Source: Uloborus plumipes
Lineage: Eukaryota; Arthropoda; Arachnida; Araneae; Uloboridae
DNA length: 64,000 bases
NCBI GenBank assembly: GCA_038373865.1
Contig: JAXGGA010002836.1
Coordinates: 49,604 to 113,603 of the forward strand
Direction: 5' to 3'
Position 1 is the first letter of the stretch, and each line of letters begins with the position of its first letter. Below are positions 46,630 through 60,399 of the stretch, piece after piece. The notes beneath the pieces are model-generated. The model was given only the letters and a program-made list of their open reading frames with translations, was not told the DNA's origin and did no database searches. The translations under genes and the position numbers were made by a program.

Positions 46630-47690
46630 GTCCGTCTGAAGCTTGAACTCCTCAAAAACCGCTGAGCGTAGAGAATCAAACATAATACCATTCGATTCGA
46701 AATTTTCTAAGGAAGACAATAAGACCAACCGCGTAATTGTGCGACGTTAATTAGCTGAGATATTAATTAAAACGTTAATTAAATTATTTGCACTTTTAAA
46801 ATTCCAATACATTTATTTCTTTCCGTTGCCATTTTAAATTAAAGCGTTAATTAAATTATTGAACTATTTAAAATTCCGTCTGAAGCTTGAACTCCTCGAA
46901 AACCGCTGAGCGTAAAGAATCAAACATAATACCATTCGATTCGAAATTTTCTAAGGAAGACAATAAGACCAACCGCGTAATTGTACGACGTTAAATAGCT
47001 GAGATATTAATTAAAACGTAAATTAAATTCTTTGCACTTTTAAAATTCCAAGACATTTATTTCTTTCAGTTGCCATTTTAAATTAAAGCGTTAATTAAAT
47101 TATTGCACTATTTTAAATTCCAAAATTTTATTTCTTACCGTTGCCATTTTAAATTAAAGCGTTAATTAAATTATTGAACTATTTAAAATTCCAGGACATT
47201 TATTTCTTACCGTTGCCATTTTGAATTAAAACGTTAATTAATTGTTGAACTATTTAAAATTCCAAGACTGTTATTTCTTACCGTTGCCATTTTGAATTAA
47301 AACGTTAATTAATTGTTGAACTATTTAAAATTCCAAGACTGTTATTTCTTACCGTTGCCATTTTGAATTAAAACGTTAATTAAATTATTGAACTATTTAA
47401 AATTACAAGAGATTTATTTCTTTCAGTCGCCGTTTTAAATTAAAACGTTAATTAAATTATTGAACTATTTGAAATTCCAAGACTTTTATTTCTTTCCGTA
47501 GCCATTTTAAATTAAAGCGTTAATTAAATAGTTGAACTATTTAAAATTACAAAACTTTTATTTCTTACCGTTGCCATTTTGAATCAAAACGTTAATTAAA
47601 TTATTGAACTATTTAAAATTCCAAGATATTTATTTCTTTCCGTTGCGATTTTAAATTAAAACGTTAACTAAATTGAACTTTTTAAAATGA
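46630..47690. repeat. Minisatellite block of H4
   Basis: A 246-bp unit starting CCGTCTGAAGCTTGAACTCC occurs twice (46630 and 46876). It is followed by about ten copies of a 70-73 bp unit with CGTTAATTAAATTATTGAAC, TTTAAAATTCC and CCGTTGCCATTTT. Confidence 0.85.
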
Positions 47691-47829
47691 ACGAGTGTTA
47701 TTTTTTTCCATTGTCATTTTGAATACGTGTTATAACAAAGTTCTAACAATTGTTTTTATTCTAATTATTAATGACATATTTTTTCTCTGGTACTATTTTG
47801 AAAATGTGTTTTTAAATAAAATTGCAATT

Positions 47830-48090
47830 GCTGTTTTTAGAAGGAACTTTTTTGGCTGCGATCCAAATATTATAAGAACTTTTTCGTTTAGAATTTTGCA
47901 ATTAATTTTACATTAAGAAAGCGGTTTGGAAATAATTGTTTTTGATAAGGAATCTTATTTGTTATTTAGGGAGAGTGCTAAGTATGCACTACTTGACATC
48001 GTCTTTATTTTTGAGGAAGCATGTGTAAATAATTTGATTGATTCTTTGATGCAGGAAAGGTTTTTAGCGAGCTGCTTAAACGGGGAGTAG
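47830..48090 (+). pseudogene. Reading frame shared by Helitrons H4 and H3
   Basis: The frame contains FFGCDPNIIRTFSFRILQL, one in-frame TAA, then ESGLEIIVFDKESYLLF and YALLDIVFIFEEACVNN, ending GE and a stop. The minus strand of H3 (60632-60892) has FFGCDLNIKTTFLFRILQL, ESGLEIFVF, YVLLDIVFIPEEACANN and also ends GE-stop. H3 has Glu where H4 has the TAA. I do not recognise the protein. It may be a captured host fragment or a remnant of the parent element. Confidence 0.5.
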
Positions 48091-48280
48091 TTTGTTAAAC
48101 TTTTCCTTGGTACTTTAAAGGCGAGCCGCCTTGGCGGCGAGTAGTTTATTGAAATTTTCCTCGCTACTGTAAAGGCCAGCCGCCTTGGTGGCGAGTAGTT
48201 TGTTGAAACTTTCCTCGCTACTTCAAAGGCGAGCCGCCTTGGTGGCGAGTAGTTTTCTCAAACTGCCTTCACTACATTAA
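48060..48280. repeat. GC-rich minisatellite at the H4 3' end
   Basis: Four units of 52-58 bp contain GGCGAGTAGTTT and GCGAGCCGCCTTGG. The same array, inverted, occupies 60400-60660 in H3. Confidence 0.85.
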
Positions 48281-48311
48281 AGCCCGTGCAACGCCGGGCC
48301 ACGCAGCTAGT

Positions 48312-49509
48312 AAAATAATTAAAAGCCGCATATTTTTGACTAGAAGGGTGAGATGAAAGTCGATGAGGAGGTAAAGAGACAGCAAAAAATTGCGATAAAC
48401 AGTAGTTTCAAAGCCGAATTCTGTATGAGAAACTAGAACATCAAGAAAGGGAATGCAATTATCTTGTTTTTTTTCACAAGAGAATTGAATATGAGGATCA
48501 ATAGCATTTAAAACGAATAAAACATCATCATGTTGAAACTGGTTATTTTTCATTAGAACAAAACAGTCGTCAACGTATCTAACGTAAAATTGAAACTGTA
48601 ATTTTTGGAACAAATTAACCTCAAAATAAAGCATGTAAATATCACTAAGAATTGGGCTTAGTGGGTTACCCATAGCCAGACCATCTAGCATAGTGTAACA
48701 TTTCCTGTTTAAAGCAAAAGAACATTGCTTAAGACATGTACGAGTAAGGAAAATTAATTCCTCAACTTCTTTAGACGTGAAATGAAATTCTGAAAGTCTT
48801 CTTTGAAGGCATACAATAAACCTTCGATAGGAACGTTCGTACATAAGGATTTAACATCAAAAGAAGCCATAAAAGAATCCTTAGGAACGAAATTATGAAT
48901 TTTCTTAACAAATTCTACATACTTTTTAACGGTGAATAAATTATGAACCCTAAGTTGAGAAAACAAAGAGCCTTAATATTTAGCAAGTTTATAAGAAGCA
49001 GTACCAATATTGAGAACAATCGGTCTAAAAGGGATACTCATTTTATGTACCTTGGGTAAAGCATACAATCTTGCGCAATTAGCAATTGAGGGAATAACAG
49101 ATCGTTTAACACTTAAAGAATAGACTGAACCGACTTAACCGCAGAAGAAATCATTTTTAACCCTTTATCACTAGGATCTTTCGAAATTTCAAAATACGGA
49201 CCAAAAGAAATCAAATCATTAGTTTTATCAACATAAGGTGATTTGTCAAGTACAACAATTTGACCGCCTTTGTTATCTTTAGTAACAGATCAGAATTAGA
49301 AATTAAATTCTTTAAACTACGACTCACAGTATTAGCAAACACAGGTTAGAAATTTTAGAATTGAAGTCAACGTTAGAAGCAATCAGATGCCGAACGCACT
49401 CTTTTTGAGTGGAGTGCGTTACCTCATCTTTGCTTTTTGAGCTGTTCGCTTCTGTTCCCGATGCGTTTGTCGGATGTCTGTGCATCCATAAGCTCCAAAT
49501 TTTTCGCAT
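48312..49509 (-). pseudogene. Penelope-like reverse transcriptase
   Basis: On the minus strand the order is: an N-terminal region (ECVRHLIASNVDFNSK); DNKGGQIVVLDKSPY near 49250; RLYALPKVHK with PFRPIV near 49060; FDVKSLCTNVP near 48860; LDGLAMGNPLSPILSD near 48670; the catalytic YVDD at 48566-48577; PFLDV near 48440; and, one frame over, HPSSQKYAAFNYF just before the Helitron H4 junction. RLYxLPKxHK and the FLD box are typical of Penelope-like RTs. At least one stop and two frameshifts make it dead. It would have copied element RNA at a nicked target. Confidence 0.85.
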
Positions 49510-49600
49510 TGCAAAAGGCGTTCCTTGTAACGCCGAAACACGTGTCGACAGTATTCCTGCTTATTTGTGCCTCCTTAACGTTGTAATTTGCTCTACATCA
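49429..49600 (-). repeat. Penelope-like terminal segment, minus strand
   Basis: This region lies upstream of the RT frame and is repeated inverted at 43058-43228. It contains palindromes ACACGTGT and GGCGTT...AACGCC, so its RNA would be structured. Penelope-like terminal repeats often carry hammerhead ribozymes, but I could not identify a complete core here. Confidence 0.6.
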
Positions 49601-49660
49601 ATAGCACAAAGGCATTGTAAAACTTCATTTTCAATTTATTTATTTATTTGCTGATTTTAA

Positions 49661-52536
49661 TTTATTTTGTTGATTTGTTTATTTATATTTTTGTGTGCTT
49701 TGATACATAAAGTTTAAATTGAACAGTAGGAGAAACATCCCTCTGCTTTGTCCGGGTAAATACTTAATTGAAATGACAGTGTGCTTTTATATGATTTGTA
49801 TTAAAGTAAATAATGCTTACGACTAAGTCAAGAATCGTATTACGACTACCAAATCGTTCAAATGTGCCCGGGGGGGGGGGGTACGTAGTGGGAACAGGCA
49901 TGGAGTACATCGAGACATTGATAGAAGCTCATGAAAAAAAGTTATATTATGCCAACATATTGTTTTTTTTTTTTTAAATATAGGTGATGATATGCATAGC
50001 ACATAAAACATATGAAAGTTTTTATAAGACATTAAGACTTAAAAATAGTTATTTTTATCACTCACATGTTATAGTTGAAAAATTATTTGCATAATGACAT
50101 TTATTGCAACGAAAATAACTAAGTAGTTTTAAATAATATATTGAAGGATGAGAAAATAAAAGTGATAAAACGTAAAAATATATCAAAATTATTTTACATA
50201 AGAAAAACATCGAAAGTCTGCAATAAATGCAATATTATTCTTTGTTGATTTTGAACCGCTAAAATCCGTTGGTTTTTGCTAATTTCACAGTGATATATTA
50301 CGCCTTTGGAAGAGCAAAAACTCAAAATACCAGATTAAAACTCATAAAGAAAAAGGAATTAGTAAAAATGTTATAGTATCAGCGGATATAAATGGGCTTG
50401 TAAATGCACTCTCTAGATGTATGTAAATGCCACTGCAAATACAGTTTAATATAAAACCATATTAAAACCATAAGGTTTAATTAAACTGTATTATACCCCA
50501 TTAAAACTATGTGTATTAAATGTCTAATTTTAAATTTTAATATTTTGAAATGAATAAGCGAGTGGGGAATGTTGGAGGTACAAAAGAAGGTTGTCCTACT
50601 GACACCCCATTACCATGTCCCACTGTACCCTCCAAGCAGTGTTTTTAATTTAAAAGTCAAAAGTTGCACTTTATTTATTATTGAAATAAAAGAATTACAT
50701 GCATGAACTTTAGACAATTGAAGCTTTAAATTAATTCATTGACATTAATTATTAAATATTAATTTATTCGTAAATTTCAAAGAATAAAAAAGGCTAAAAC
50801 GTTCCTACAATATGACGTCCGGCTTATCTCTACGGTATTGCTAAGTATTTAGTATTCGGTGATAGGCAATGCATGAAATTCGGTGACAGAACTGGCGATT
50901 AATTGCCGGCATCTAAGACAAACTATAGTGCTAACCATGATGCGTTAAAACTAATTTATTGATCCATAAAAAGTAAAAAGCCAACAGCTGGTGATGATTA
51001 CTTTAGAACAATTGGGAGCATAAGTCCATATTAGTATAACAATGAGGAATATAAGCTCAACTTAGTAGTTCTACGTAATATTGTATACCAGTATTCCTTA
51101 TTGTTGTATTTATTAAATGTATAACAATGAAAATGTAATTTAGTTGTTCAAGAGCTGTTTGATGAAAAACATAAGAGTTCAGTAAAAAAACACAAATCAC
51201 ACTAGAGAAAATGAAACATCATCCAGCTTACAGGATTTGCCTAATTGCGCATTATTACTTTAAGAAGAACAGAATAACCCCGACGTTTTAGACTTTCACA
51301 TTATACGCATTAAATTAAAAAAAAAAAAAAAAAAAAAAACATGCAAAGCTTTTTTACCGATTTTGATCTCTTGCATGAGTTATAGAAAGTACTGCATTCG
51401 CAAGAATATATTCAATAAAATTTCTTTTACTTATTTTGCGTACACCTAAAGAAATGATGTTTTTTTTTTTTTTTTTTGCTACAACTCCATGCGCACAAGT
51501 ATATTCGTATCGCATGGAAAGCCAAAATATTTATTTTAAACATCTCTGTTCAAATGATCACTAGATTTTCCTAACGTTTTTACAGCAGACAAATACGTCT
51601 GCTCTATAAAAATGCAGACTGAGACAATGCAGATAAAGATCTCATGTTAAAACTTAAATATCACATTTTTATATTTAAAAGCACCTTTCTCTGTGCTTAT
51701 TATTCTTTAATGGGCGTAGTAAAGTGTCTAAAAACACATTTCAGAAGTATCACTTCTAACAAGGATACATGAATACGTGCACCCATTCCTTTGAATTGCG
51801 CAAAACTTCATTTATGTGATTAGTTTACACGGAAGTTTGAAATCAATTGATTATTTTCTTCTTTTTTGTTATTTATAGCTCAAATAGTGGTTGAATTTTA
51901 TTATTTGCGATGTTTTTTTTTCTATTAAATCTTGTCTAGATATAAAGGTTTTTAATTGCCTTTTTTTTTTTTTTTGAGAAAGGCGGGGGGGGGGGCGAAA
52001 GAACTGTGTTAAGTATACATAAAATAATACATTTAACCATTTCATTTTATAGATTAATCAGTTCTGGCAAGAAGCAATTTTACAACGTGATAAAAACAAA
52101 TGACGGAAGGCAGAGGGGAAAAAAGTAGTAATAACACAATTTTCAAGAATGTTATCTCTTGAGGGTAGCAGCTGGAATTTTAGAGGGAAAAGACAATTTA
52201 GAGTGAAAATGCAAGGTTCGAAAAATAATCTTTCCGAAAAAGGCTTTGGAAAGTATCGTTTGTATAAGGATATTTTTTTTTCTATCCCTTTAGGTTTCTT
52301 AGTTGATTTAACTTTTTCTTCAACGTAGTTTAGTAAAAATGTTATTTTCCTTAAGCATATTATTCAATAGATTCTAAACCTTTTTCTTTATTTACGTGCT
52401 CTAGCAAAAAAAAAGAAAATACTTTTTTTTTAAACATTCGGTGAGCGCCGTTAAGTATTGTAGTATTATGAAATGGTATAAAAAGTCAGATTTTATGTTG
52501 ATTAAATATCTAAAGTTTTAAGCAAAAGCACCCATT

Positions 52537-52539
<3 letters not shown>
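49661..52539. other. Unassigned sequence with homopolymer runs
   Basis: It contains poly-G near 49868-49881, poly-A near 51319-51339, poly-T near 51460-51477 and 51960-51975, and G-rich sequence near 51985. No gene is recognised. Confidence 0.5.

Positions 52540-52628
<89 letters not shown>
52540..52628. repeat. (TA)n microsatellite
   Basis: About 44 TA units directly abut the satellite array. Confidence 0.95.
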
Positions 52629-52632
<4 letters not shown>

Positions 52633-54413
52633 GGGTAGTTGGTTGTCTAGGGGTTTGACTTCTATACTTAATGATGAGATCATCGTCTTTTAAACATTTA
52701 ATTGACATATAAGCAAAGTTTCACAAGACAAACACAATCATCTAAAACATGAACACCAAGAACTACATCATCGTCGCTTCACGACCTTCTTAGTTCGCCG
52801 TCATCTTCCCACTCACGCCGAAGTCGCGTCACACCACGTGTCTCTGCGCGCGTAGGGTTTCGTCGACAGTAAATAGTTCTGCAAGTATAGTTCATGGGGA
52901 TTCCCACAATGTTGTGGGGTAGTTGGTTGTCTAGGGGTTTGACTTCTATACTTAATGATGAGATCATCGTCTTTTAAACATTTAATTGACATATAAGCAA
53001 AGTTTCACAAGACAAACACAATCATCTAAAACATGAACACCAAGAACTACATCATCGTCGCTTCACGACCTTCTTAGTTCGCCGTCATCTTCCCACTCAC
53101 GCCGCAGTCGCGTCACACCACGTGTCTCTGCGCGCGTAGGGTTTCGTCGACAGTAAATAGTTCTGCAAGTATAGTTCATGGGATTCCCACATTCATGGGG
53201 ATTCCCACAATGTTGTGGGGTAGTTGGTTGTCTAGGGGTTTGACTTCTATACTTAATGATGAGATCATCGTCTTTTAAACATTTAATTGACATATAAGCA
53301 AAGTTTCACAAGACAAACACAATCATCTAAAACATGAACACCAAGAACTACATCATCGTCGCTTCACGACCTTCTTAGTTCGCCGTCATCTTCCCACTCA
53401 CGCCGCAGTCGCGTCACACCACGTGTCTCTGCGCGCGTAGGGTTTCGTCGACAGTAAATAGTTCTGCAAGTATAGTTAATGGGGATTCCCACATTCATGG
53501 GGATTCCCACAATGTTGTGGGGTAATTGGTTGTCTAGGGGTTTGACTTCTATACTTAATGATGAGATCATCGTCTTTTAAACATTTAATTGACATATAAG
53601 CAAAGTTTCACAAGACAAACACAATCATCTAAAACATGAACACCAAGAACTACATCATCGTCGCTTCACGACCTTCTTAGTTCGCCGTCATCTTCCCATT
53701 CACGCCGCAGTCGCGTCACACCACGTGTCTCTGCGCGCGTAGGGTTTCGTCGACAGTAAATAGTTCTGCAAGTATAGTTCATGGGGATTCCCACATTCAT
53801 GGGGATTCCCACAATGTTGTGGGGTAGTTGGTTGTCTAGGGGTTTGACTTCTATACTTAATGATGAGATCATCGTCTTTTAAACATTTAATTGACATATA
53901 AGCAAAGTTTCACAAGACAAACACAATCATCTAAAACATGAACACCAAGAACTACATCATCGTCGCTTCACGACCTTCTTAGTTCGCCGTCATCTTCCCA
54001 CTCACGCCGAAGTCGCGTCACACCACGTGTCTCTGCGCGCGTAGGGTTTCGTCGACAGTAAATAGTTCTGCAAGTATAGTTCATGGGGATTCCCACATTC
54101 ATGGGGATTTCCACAATGTTGTGGGGTAGTTGGTTGTCTAGGGGTTTGACTTCTATACTTAATGATGAGATCATCGTCTTTTAAACATTTAATTGACATA
54201 TAAGCAAAGTTTCACAAGACAAACACAATCATCTAAAACATGAACACCAAGAACTACATCATCGTCGCTTCACGACCTTCTTAGTTCGCCGTCATCTTCC
54301 CACTCACGCCGCAGTCGCGTCACACCACGTGTCTCTGCGCGCGTAGGGTTTCGTCGACAGTAAATAGTTCTGCAAGTATAGTTCATGGGGATTCCCACAT
54401 TCATGGGGATTCC

Positions 54414-54416
<3 letters not shown>
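52629..54416. repeat. Satellite array, six units of about 302 bp
   Basis: Units start TGTGGGGTAGTTGG at 52629, 52913, 53214, 53516, 53818 and 54120. Unit lengths are 284, 301, 302, 302, 302 and 297. The length change is in an 18-bp terminal subrepeat (TTCATGGGGATTCCCACA) present once in unit 1 and twice in the others. Units are almost identical. The repeated short frames on the minus strand follow from the repeat and are not genes. The array is bounded on both sides by (TA)n. Confidence 0.97.

Positions 54417-54498
<82 letters not shown>
54417..54498. repeat. (TA)n microsatellite
   Basis: It closes the satellite array on the right. Confidence 0.95.
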
Positions 54499-54500
<2 letters not shown>

Positions 54501-54986
54501 CGCGTAATAATAGTTAAGTTTCCGTAGCAGAACCTTGCAAGCTGTACGGACATCTATAGATTTAAATATTTTGACTTACGTGATGGTTTTAAATGATGTT
54601 GTAAATTAAACATTTTTTATCTGTTAAAATGGCGACTGTTTTGCAAGAATTAATTAAGCTCCAATTTTTTTATTGCTGATCAATGAAACAAAGATGACAA
54701 AAAAAATGTACAGGAAGGAAACATTTTATCTTCCTTTTCTCTTTTAATGTGCTTCTTACGTATACTTATATTTTTTTATTTGTTTAATGTGTCGCTAATG
54801 GTTTTTGTTCGAGTAAAATGTGTTTTTAACAAAACTAATTTTCCATCGTTTAGTTTATCATTCGACGAACACTCCTTAAGACATTTCTAACGAAACTAAT
54901 TAGAGGGAATTAACGTTTTCATTAGAAAATTCGAACATATTTCTTAGATACTTTGGATACAAAAAAACAGTTTATTTTTTCTGCAA

Positions 54987-55033
<47 letters not shown>

Positions 55034-55404
55034 GCGATTATATATATAATTAAGATATCGCTTTCAAACTTGAAGCTGAAAAAATGATTGATATAGCTTT
55101 TTCTCTTTGTTGAAATATCTTGTTAAAATCATGTTTCTTTTCTTTTAACCTAAGCCTGTAATCTTGTATCATTAAATCATTTAAAGTTTTTTGTACATGT
55201 TTCCTAACTTGTAATTATATTTCAGAGAAATTAAAGTTGATGAAACACAAATGCTAGTGATTTTTGTATATTAATGTTCTTTTTTCGTTTCTTTTGTTGA
55301 ATAAGATCTTAATCGAGCGAAAGACAAATATTCAAGCTGGATATACCTTCTGACTGGTAGCTAATTTTCCTCAATGAAGAGAAGTTTTATTCATGCTTGC
55401 GGCA

Positions 55405-55407
<3 letters not shown>
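54499..55407. other. Unassigned sequence with poly-A run
   Basis: An uninterrupted A run of about 42 bases sits at 54990-55031. Nothing else is recognised. Confidence 0.5.

Positions 55408-55490
<83 letters not shown>
55408..55490. repeat. (TA)n microsatellite
   Basis: About 41 TA units immediately precede a palindromic element. Confidence 0.95.
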
Positions 55491-57011
<1,521 letters not shown>

Positions 57012-57142
57012 TATAAGGTCTTTTTGGCCGAATAGGCGAAATGTGACATCTATGCCGAATATAAATTTTCAAACTGTATACAATTTAACATTGAAGAAAA
57101 TGCTCAATTGTTATCACACTATTTGTGGAGAACCCCTTGCCA

Positions 57143-57730
57143 TTTATGTATTGTCTGCGAATGAATGAATTACAGCTCACTCGATCGCTGATATCTTTTT
57201 CAATTTTTACGATATTCAACTGAAACTTTTTTTATAAGATGCAGTATAAACCAGGCTACAATATTTTTGTAGTTACAAATTTCTGTCGTTCGCGCATGCG
57301 TCGTGAAAAAATATTTCCTTTTAACGTTCATATCTCATCGGACTTTTAAAATTTTTATTTACCGTTTTAGTATGTTCTTTCTATTGTATTTTGTCATTTT
57401 TCCTGAAGTTTTGATTATTTTTTTAAAATATGTTTCATATCTTCGGAAGTAAGAGTGGTACGTTCATAAAAATTTGTACAGTAATTATACATAATTAATT
57501 ACTGAAATTTATAGCTTATTCCGAGCTATTTTCGAAGAGTTATGGTCAAAAAGCGGTTTTACTTTCAACCCCCCTTCTTGTCGTCCCCCAAATGCAAGGG
57601 TAATTTAATTTCAACTTGGAAATGTTCGGTGAAGCCTATATTTTGTATGACTAAAGTTAAAGAACAATTGATCACTTATTTTTCGAGCTATATGTAAAAA
57701 TGTGAATTTTCGAAAGTGTCCGGATACTTT

Positions 57731-57732
<2 letters not shown>
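57143..57732 (-). mobile_element. Inverted, truncated second copy of the MITE
   Basis: This segment is the reverse complement of about 56265-56923 with small differences and internal deletions. It ends CCGGATACTTTTG directly against (TA)n, having lost its last bases (the GCCACC... tip). With the first copy it forms a 1.49-kb palindrome with a 219-bp spacer that includes the first copy's own right end. Confidence 0.8.

Positions 57733-57775
<43 letters not shown>
57733..57775. repeat. (TA)n microsatellite
   Basis: About 21 units at the truncated MITE end. Confidence 0.95.
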
Positions 57776-57777
<2 letters not shown>

Positions 57778-58416
57778 CTTAGAAGCTATATTTTTAAAGG
57801 ATTAGTGGAAACCAGTTAAAGCCCAGAACGTAACCAAGAAATGAACTTTAACCTTTCAGATTTTTCTTACGAGGCAGAGGCGAGAACAAGTCTTAAAAAA
57901 ATATCATTGCATCATTGGACAAATAATTTAGTGTCAATAGATATGAGACTAAACTTAAGACGAGCAGGTACGTCTTAAGTTTATTTAAGTACGACATCCT
58001 TTCCTCGAGATCAAAGGTAACCGTCTGAGGAATAAGTTTTACTGACGTGGAGCTTTTCAAATTAAAAATGGCTTCGTCATTGTATTCTATGGCTTCTCAA
58101 CAATTGGAAAGCATTATTTAGCATTGAGGATTTATTCAGGATATGAATTCAAAAGTTCGTTTCAAAATGGGATGCGTATTGGCTACTAACCATTCCCCAA
58201 GACCGACAATCACTCTTTCATGTGGCAACACTATCAGCAAAAGGCCTGCAGTCTTTTGAAGGACAAACCTTCTACCTGGGATCTATTCGAAGCGAAACTG
58301 CACTAGCAATTTATATTTTCACAAGAGCTCCTGTATACCAATCGAGTATTTAAATAAAATTTTACATGCCTAATAATCACACATACGTCATGGACACTGT
58401 CGATTTTCTGCATTTA
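57776..58416. other. Unassigned sequence
   Basis: No gene is recognised. Confidence 0.5.
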
Positions 58417-58490
58417 GACTGGAACCAGGTTTGAACCTGCGCTTTAGGGCGTGAGAGATCAGTGACTAAACTGCTACACTGCTCTGTCAA
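58417..58490 (-). repeat. tRNA-like segment (SINE head or tRNA relic)
   Basis: On the minus strand a box A-like TAGCAGTTTAGTCAC is followed by a T-arm-like CAGGTTCAAACCTG with a perfect box B (GGTTCAAACC). The acceptor stem is not convincing. It is best read as a tRNA-derived repeat or pseudogene. Confidence 0.5.
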
Positions 58491-58527
58491 ATTAAATATT
58501 ACGTGCACTAAATCTATTTTCTATCTA

Positions 58528-59819
58528 CCGTAAAATGGGGTAAATCGGAACACTTTTCAGCTTTGATTGTAAAAAAAGCAGTTAAAAGATTTTTTTTTAA
58601 TTTGATTTTCTGGGTAAAAAATTCGGTCTTGCTTTACTTTTGATATTCCAAGCAAAGACAAAACATTTTGAACAGTTATTATTAAAATATATAGGAAATT
58701 ATGGGTGTTCCGAATCACCCCGTTGATAGGGGTCAATCGGAACACGTGTTAAAATTTTATTTTTTTTCCATTTAACCTGTAACAGGTCTCACAAACATGA
58801 GTAATATTGATGGGGGAGATTAAGAACAGATAATTACTGTCAAATAAAAGTATAATTTCAATACCAGTTAACGTTTATAATTTGTCAAAACTCAAAATAA
58901 TTTTGAACTTATGAAAAATGAAAAGTAATTTTACGAAATGCTTTTGAATTGAAATACAAAGATTTAACATGAATGGAAGTCACTCATGTCGTCGACAAAT
59001 ATGTACTTGTCCTTAAAACTAGCAATTGTGACTTGGCTTAAGTTTTTTCATATTATCTTCTGGGATAAACTGTGCCTTTTCTTTAGTTTCTGGAAATCTC
59101 TGGGTTTCGGGGATTGTCCTGAAAGATTTTTTCGCTTATTCATCACTGTCTGTGTGCTGGCCTTTTGCTATATAAAGTCTATATGACTTTCCCCTTCGTA
59201 TTTTAAGTAAAAAAAAGTCTCCTGGAGAAAAAATCTTTTGAAATCTGCAACTTTCTGTCATTCTAAGATCTAGTTGCTCACGAGAAGGGATAAACAGTAA
59301 TGAATCCTTGTCCTCGTCTTGATTAGAAGAATTAGGGTTAGAATCTTGATTTTTCAAACAGTTTCCTTCATATAAGTTTGGATTGGAACAACAGAACTAA
59401 GTGTTCCGATTCACCCGCAATTTTTTTTCCTATGACATTTTTCCGAATTCTTAATTTTTATGACACAATTTATAAAAAATGTAAATTGTAATGTGGTACT
59501 CTGTTGTTCAGATACATGTATAATTGAAACGTACCACTCTTAGGTTTAAAATATAAGAAGGTTTGTTCTTGCATATGAAGTTTTGCAGTCTATGAAAATG
59601 TGATGTTTTCTAGCATTCCACGTGCAGCCCTGCTTAGAAGCCAGTAGCGCTGCCACATTGACAAAAGTAATTTTTTCCTACTTCCTATGATCTTACGTTT
59701 CTAGAAAAAAAAAATAATGGCGAAAAATACCCAAGAGTATATTTATGAAGAATTTATTTGTACGGTCGGGAAGTTTTGTTCCGATTGACCCCGCTGTTCC
59801 TATACACCCCATTTTACGG
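58528..59819 (-). mobile_element. Motif-array element E4 (GTGTTCCGATTCACCCC)
   Basis: Perfect terminal repeats CCGTAAAATGGGGT are flanked by TA on each side. The 17-base word GTGTTCCGATTCACCCC, or its inverse, occurs at 58537, 58705, 58729, 59401, 59777 and 59794 with minor changes; the outer copies form part of the terminal repeats, and 58705/58729 make a hairpin. A protein remnant lies on the minus strand. Length is 1292 bp. Confidence 0.8.
59019..59357 (-). pseudogene. C-terminal transposon protein fragment in E4
   Basis: The frame from 59357 includes FSPGDFFLLKIRRGKSYRLY, stops at a TAA (59136-59138), and continues in the same frame with FPETKEKAQFIPEDNMKKL to a TAG at 59019. The second part aligns with RPETTDEIYYKKENVIRKF in element E3. 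A GDF-[LV]-x-hydrophobic strand followed by a P-E-rich strand suggests a small beta-rich C-terminal domain; its role is unknown. The internal TAA makes this copy defective. Confidence 0.5.
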
Positions 59820-59821
59820 TA

Positions 59822-60367
59822 CTCTGAAACGCCACGCACATTTTTCGGCAACGTTTAGAGATTTCAAGGAGTTTCCTCCGAAAAGTTTGTAGATAGTTTG
59901 TATTGATAGTTTAGAGCTGATTATAGTAAAACACTTATCCTGTATTAATTCAAAAAGAAGACTAACTTTAAGTAAAACCGCACAATAAAAATGTTTCATG
60001 AGATTAAAATTTGTAAAAACATACATTTTCAAAGTTTAAATATAGAAATTAATTAAGTTTTAATAATAGAAACAATTTTATTGATATGATTTAAATGTAC
60101 TGACTGCCATTTCTGTACACATTAAAATCCAATATTGCCCAATGTATTTTTTTCCAATAAATTTTAGCAGTTTAATAATGAGCTGCAATAAAATGTGTAT
60201 GCTTTGATGTATTTGAACACTGTCAGTAGCCAAAATGTTTTTGTGTCTTGTCGGTCTGTCCTTACGTTTGATTTGATTTATTCATTTTTTCTTGTTTTTT
60301 TAAATCACTCACGTGAAGAGTGGAATATACTCCAAACAAATGTTTTAAATAAATAAATATATATATA
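59822..60367. other. Unassigned sequence
   Basis: AT-rich sequence ending in an (AAAT)n-(TA)n tract that is the left flank of Helitron H3. Confidence 0.5.
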
Positions 60368-60399
60368 CTAGATGTGGGGCCCGGCGTTGCACGGGCTTT

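Larger units (their letters stand above)
46584..48310 (+). mobile_element. Helitron H4, non-autonomous, inserted in the Penelope-like element
   Basis: The 3' end has the hairpin GCCCGTGCAACGCCGGGC followed by CACGCAGCTAG and a T. The 5' end resembles Helitron starts (TTACTACTATTAAAATCTG), although its TC is degraded, so the left edge is within a few bases. It interrupts the Penelope-like frame, whose halves lie on both sides. Contents: a (TGTC)n tract, a roughly 246-bp duplication, a 71-bp minisatellite, a conserved reading frame and a GC-rich minisatellite. Confidence 0.78.

Noticed and set aside
49429..49600. Hammerhead ribozyme in the Penelope-like terminal segment
   Set aside because: Hairpins and a CGAAAC-type word are present, but a complete CUGANGA...GAAA core could not be assembled by eye.
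52779..54199. Seven similar minus-strand frames of 62-76 codons
   Set aside because: They are the same stretch of a 302-bp satellite read repeatedly and in two frames.
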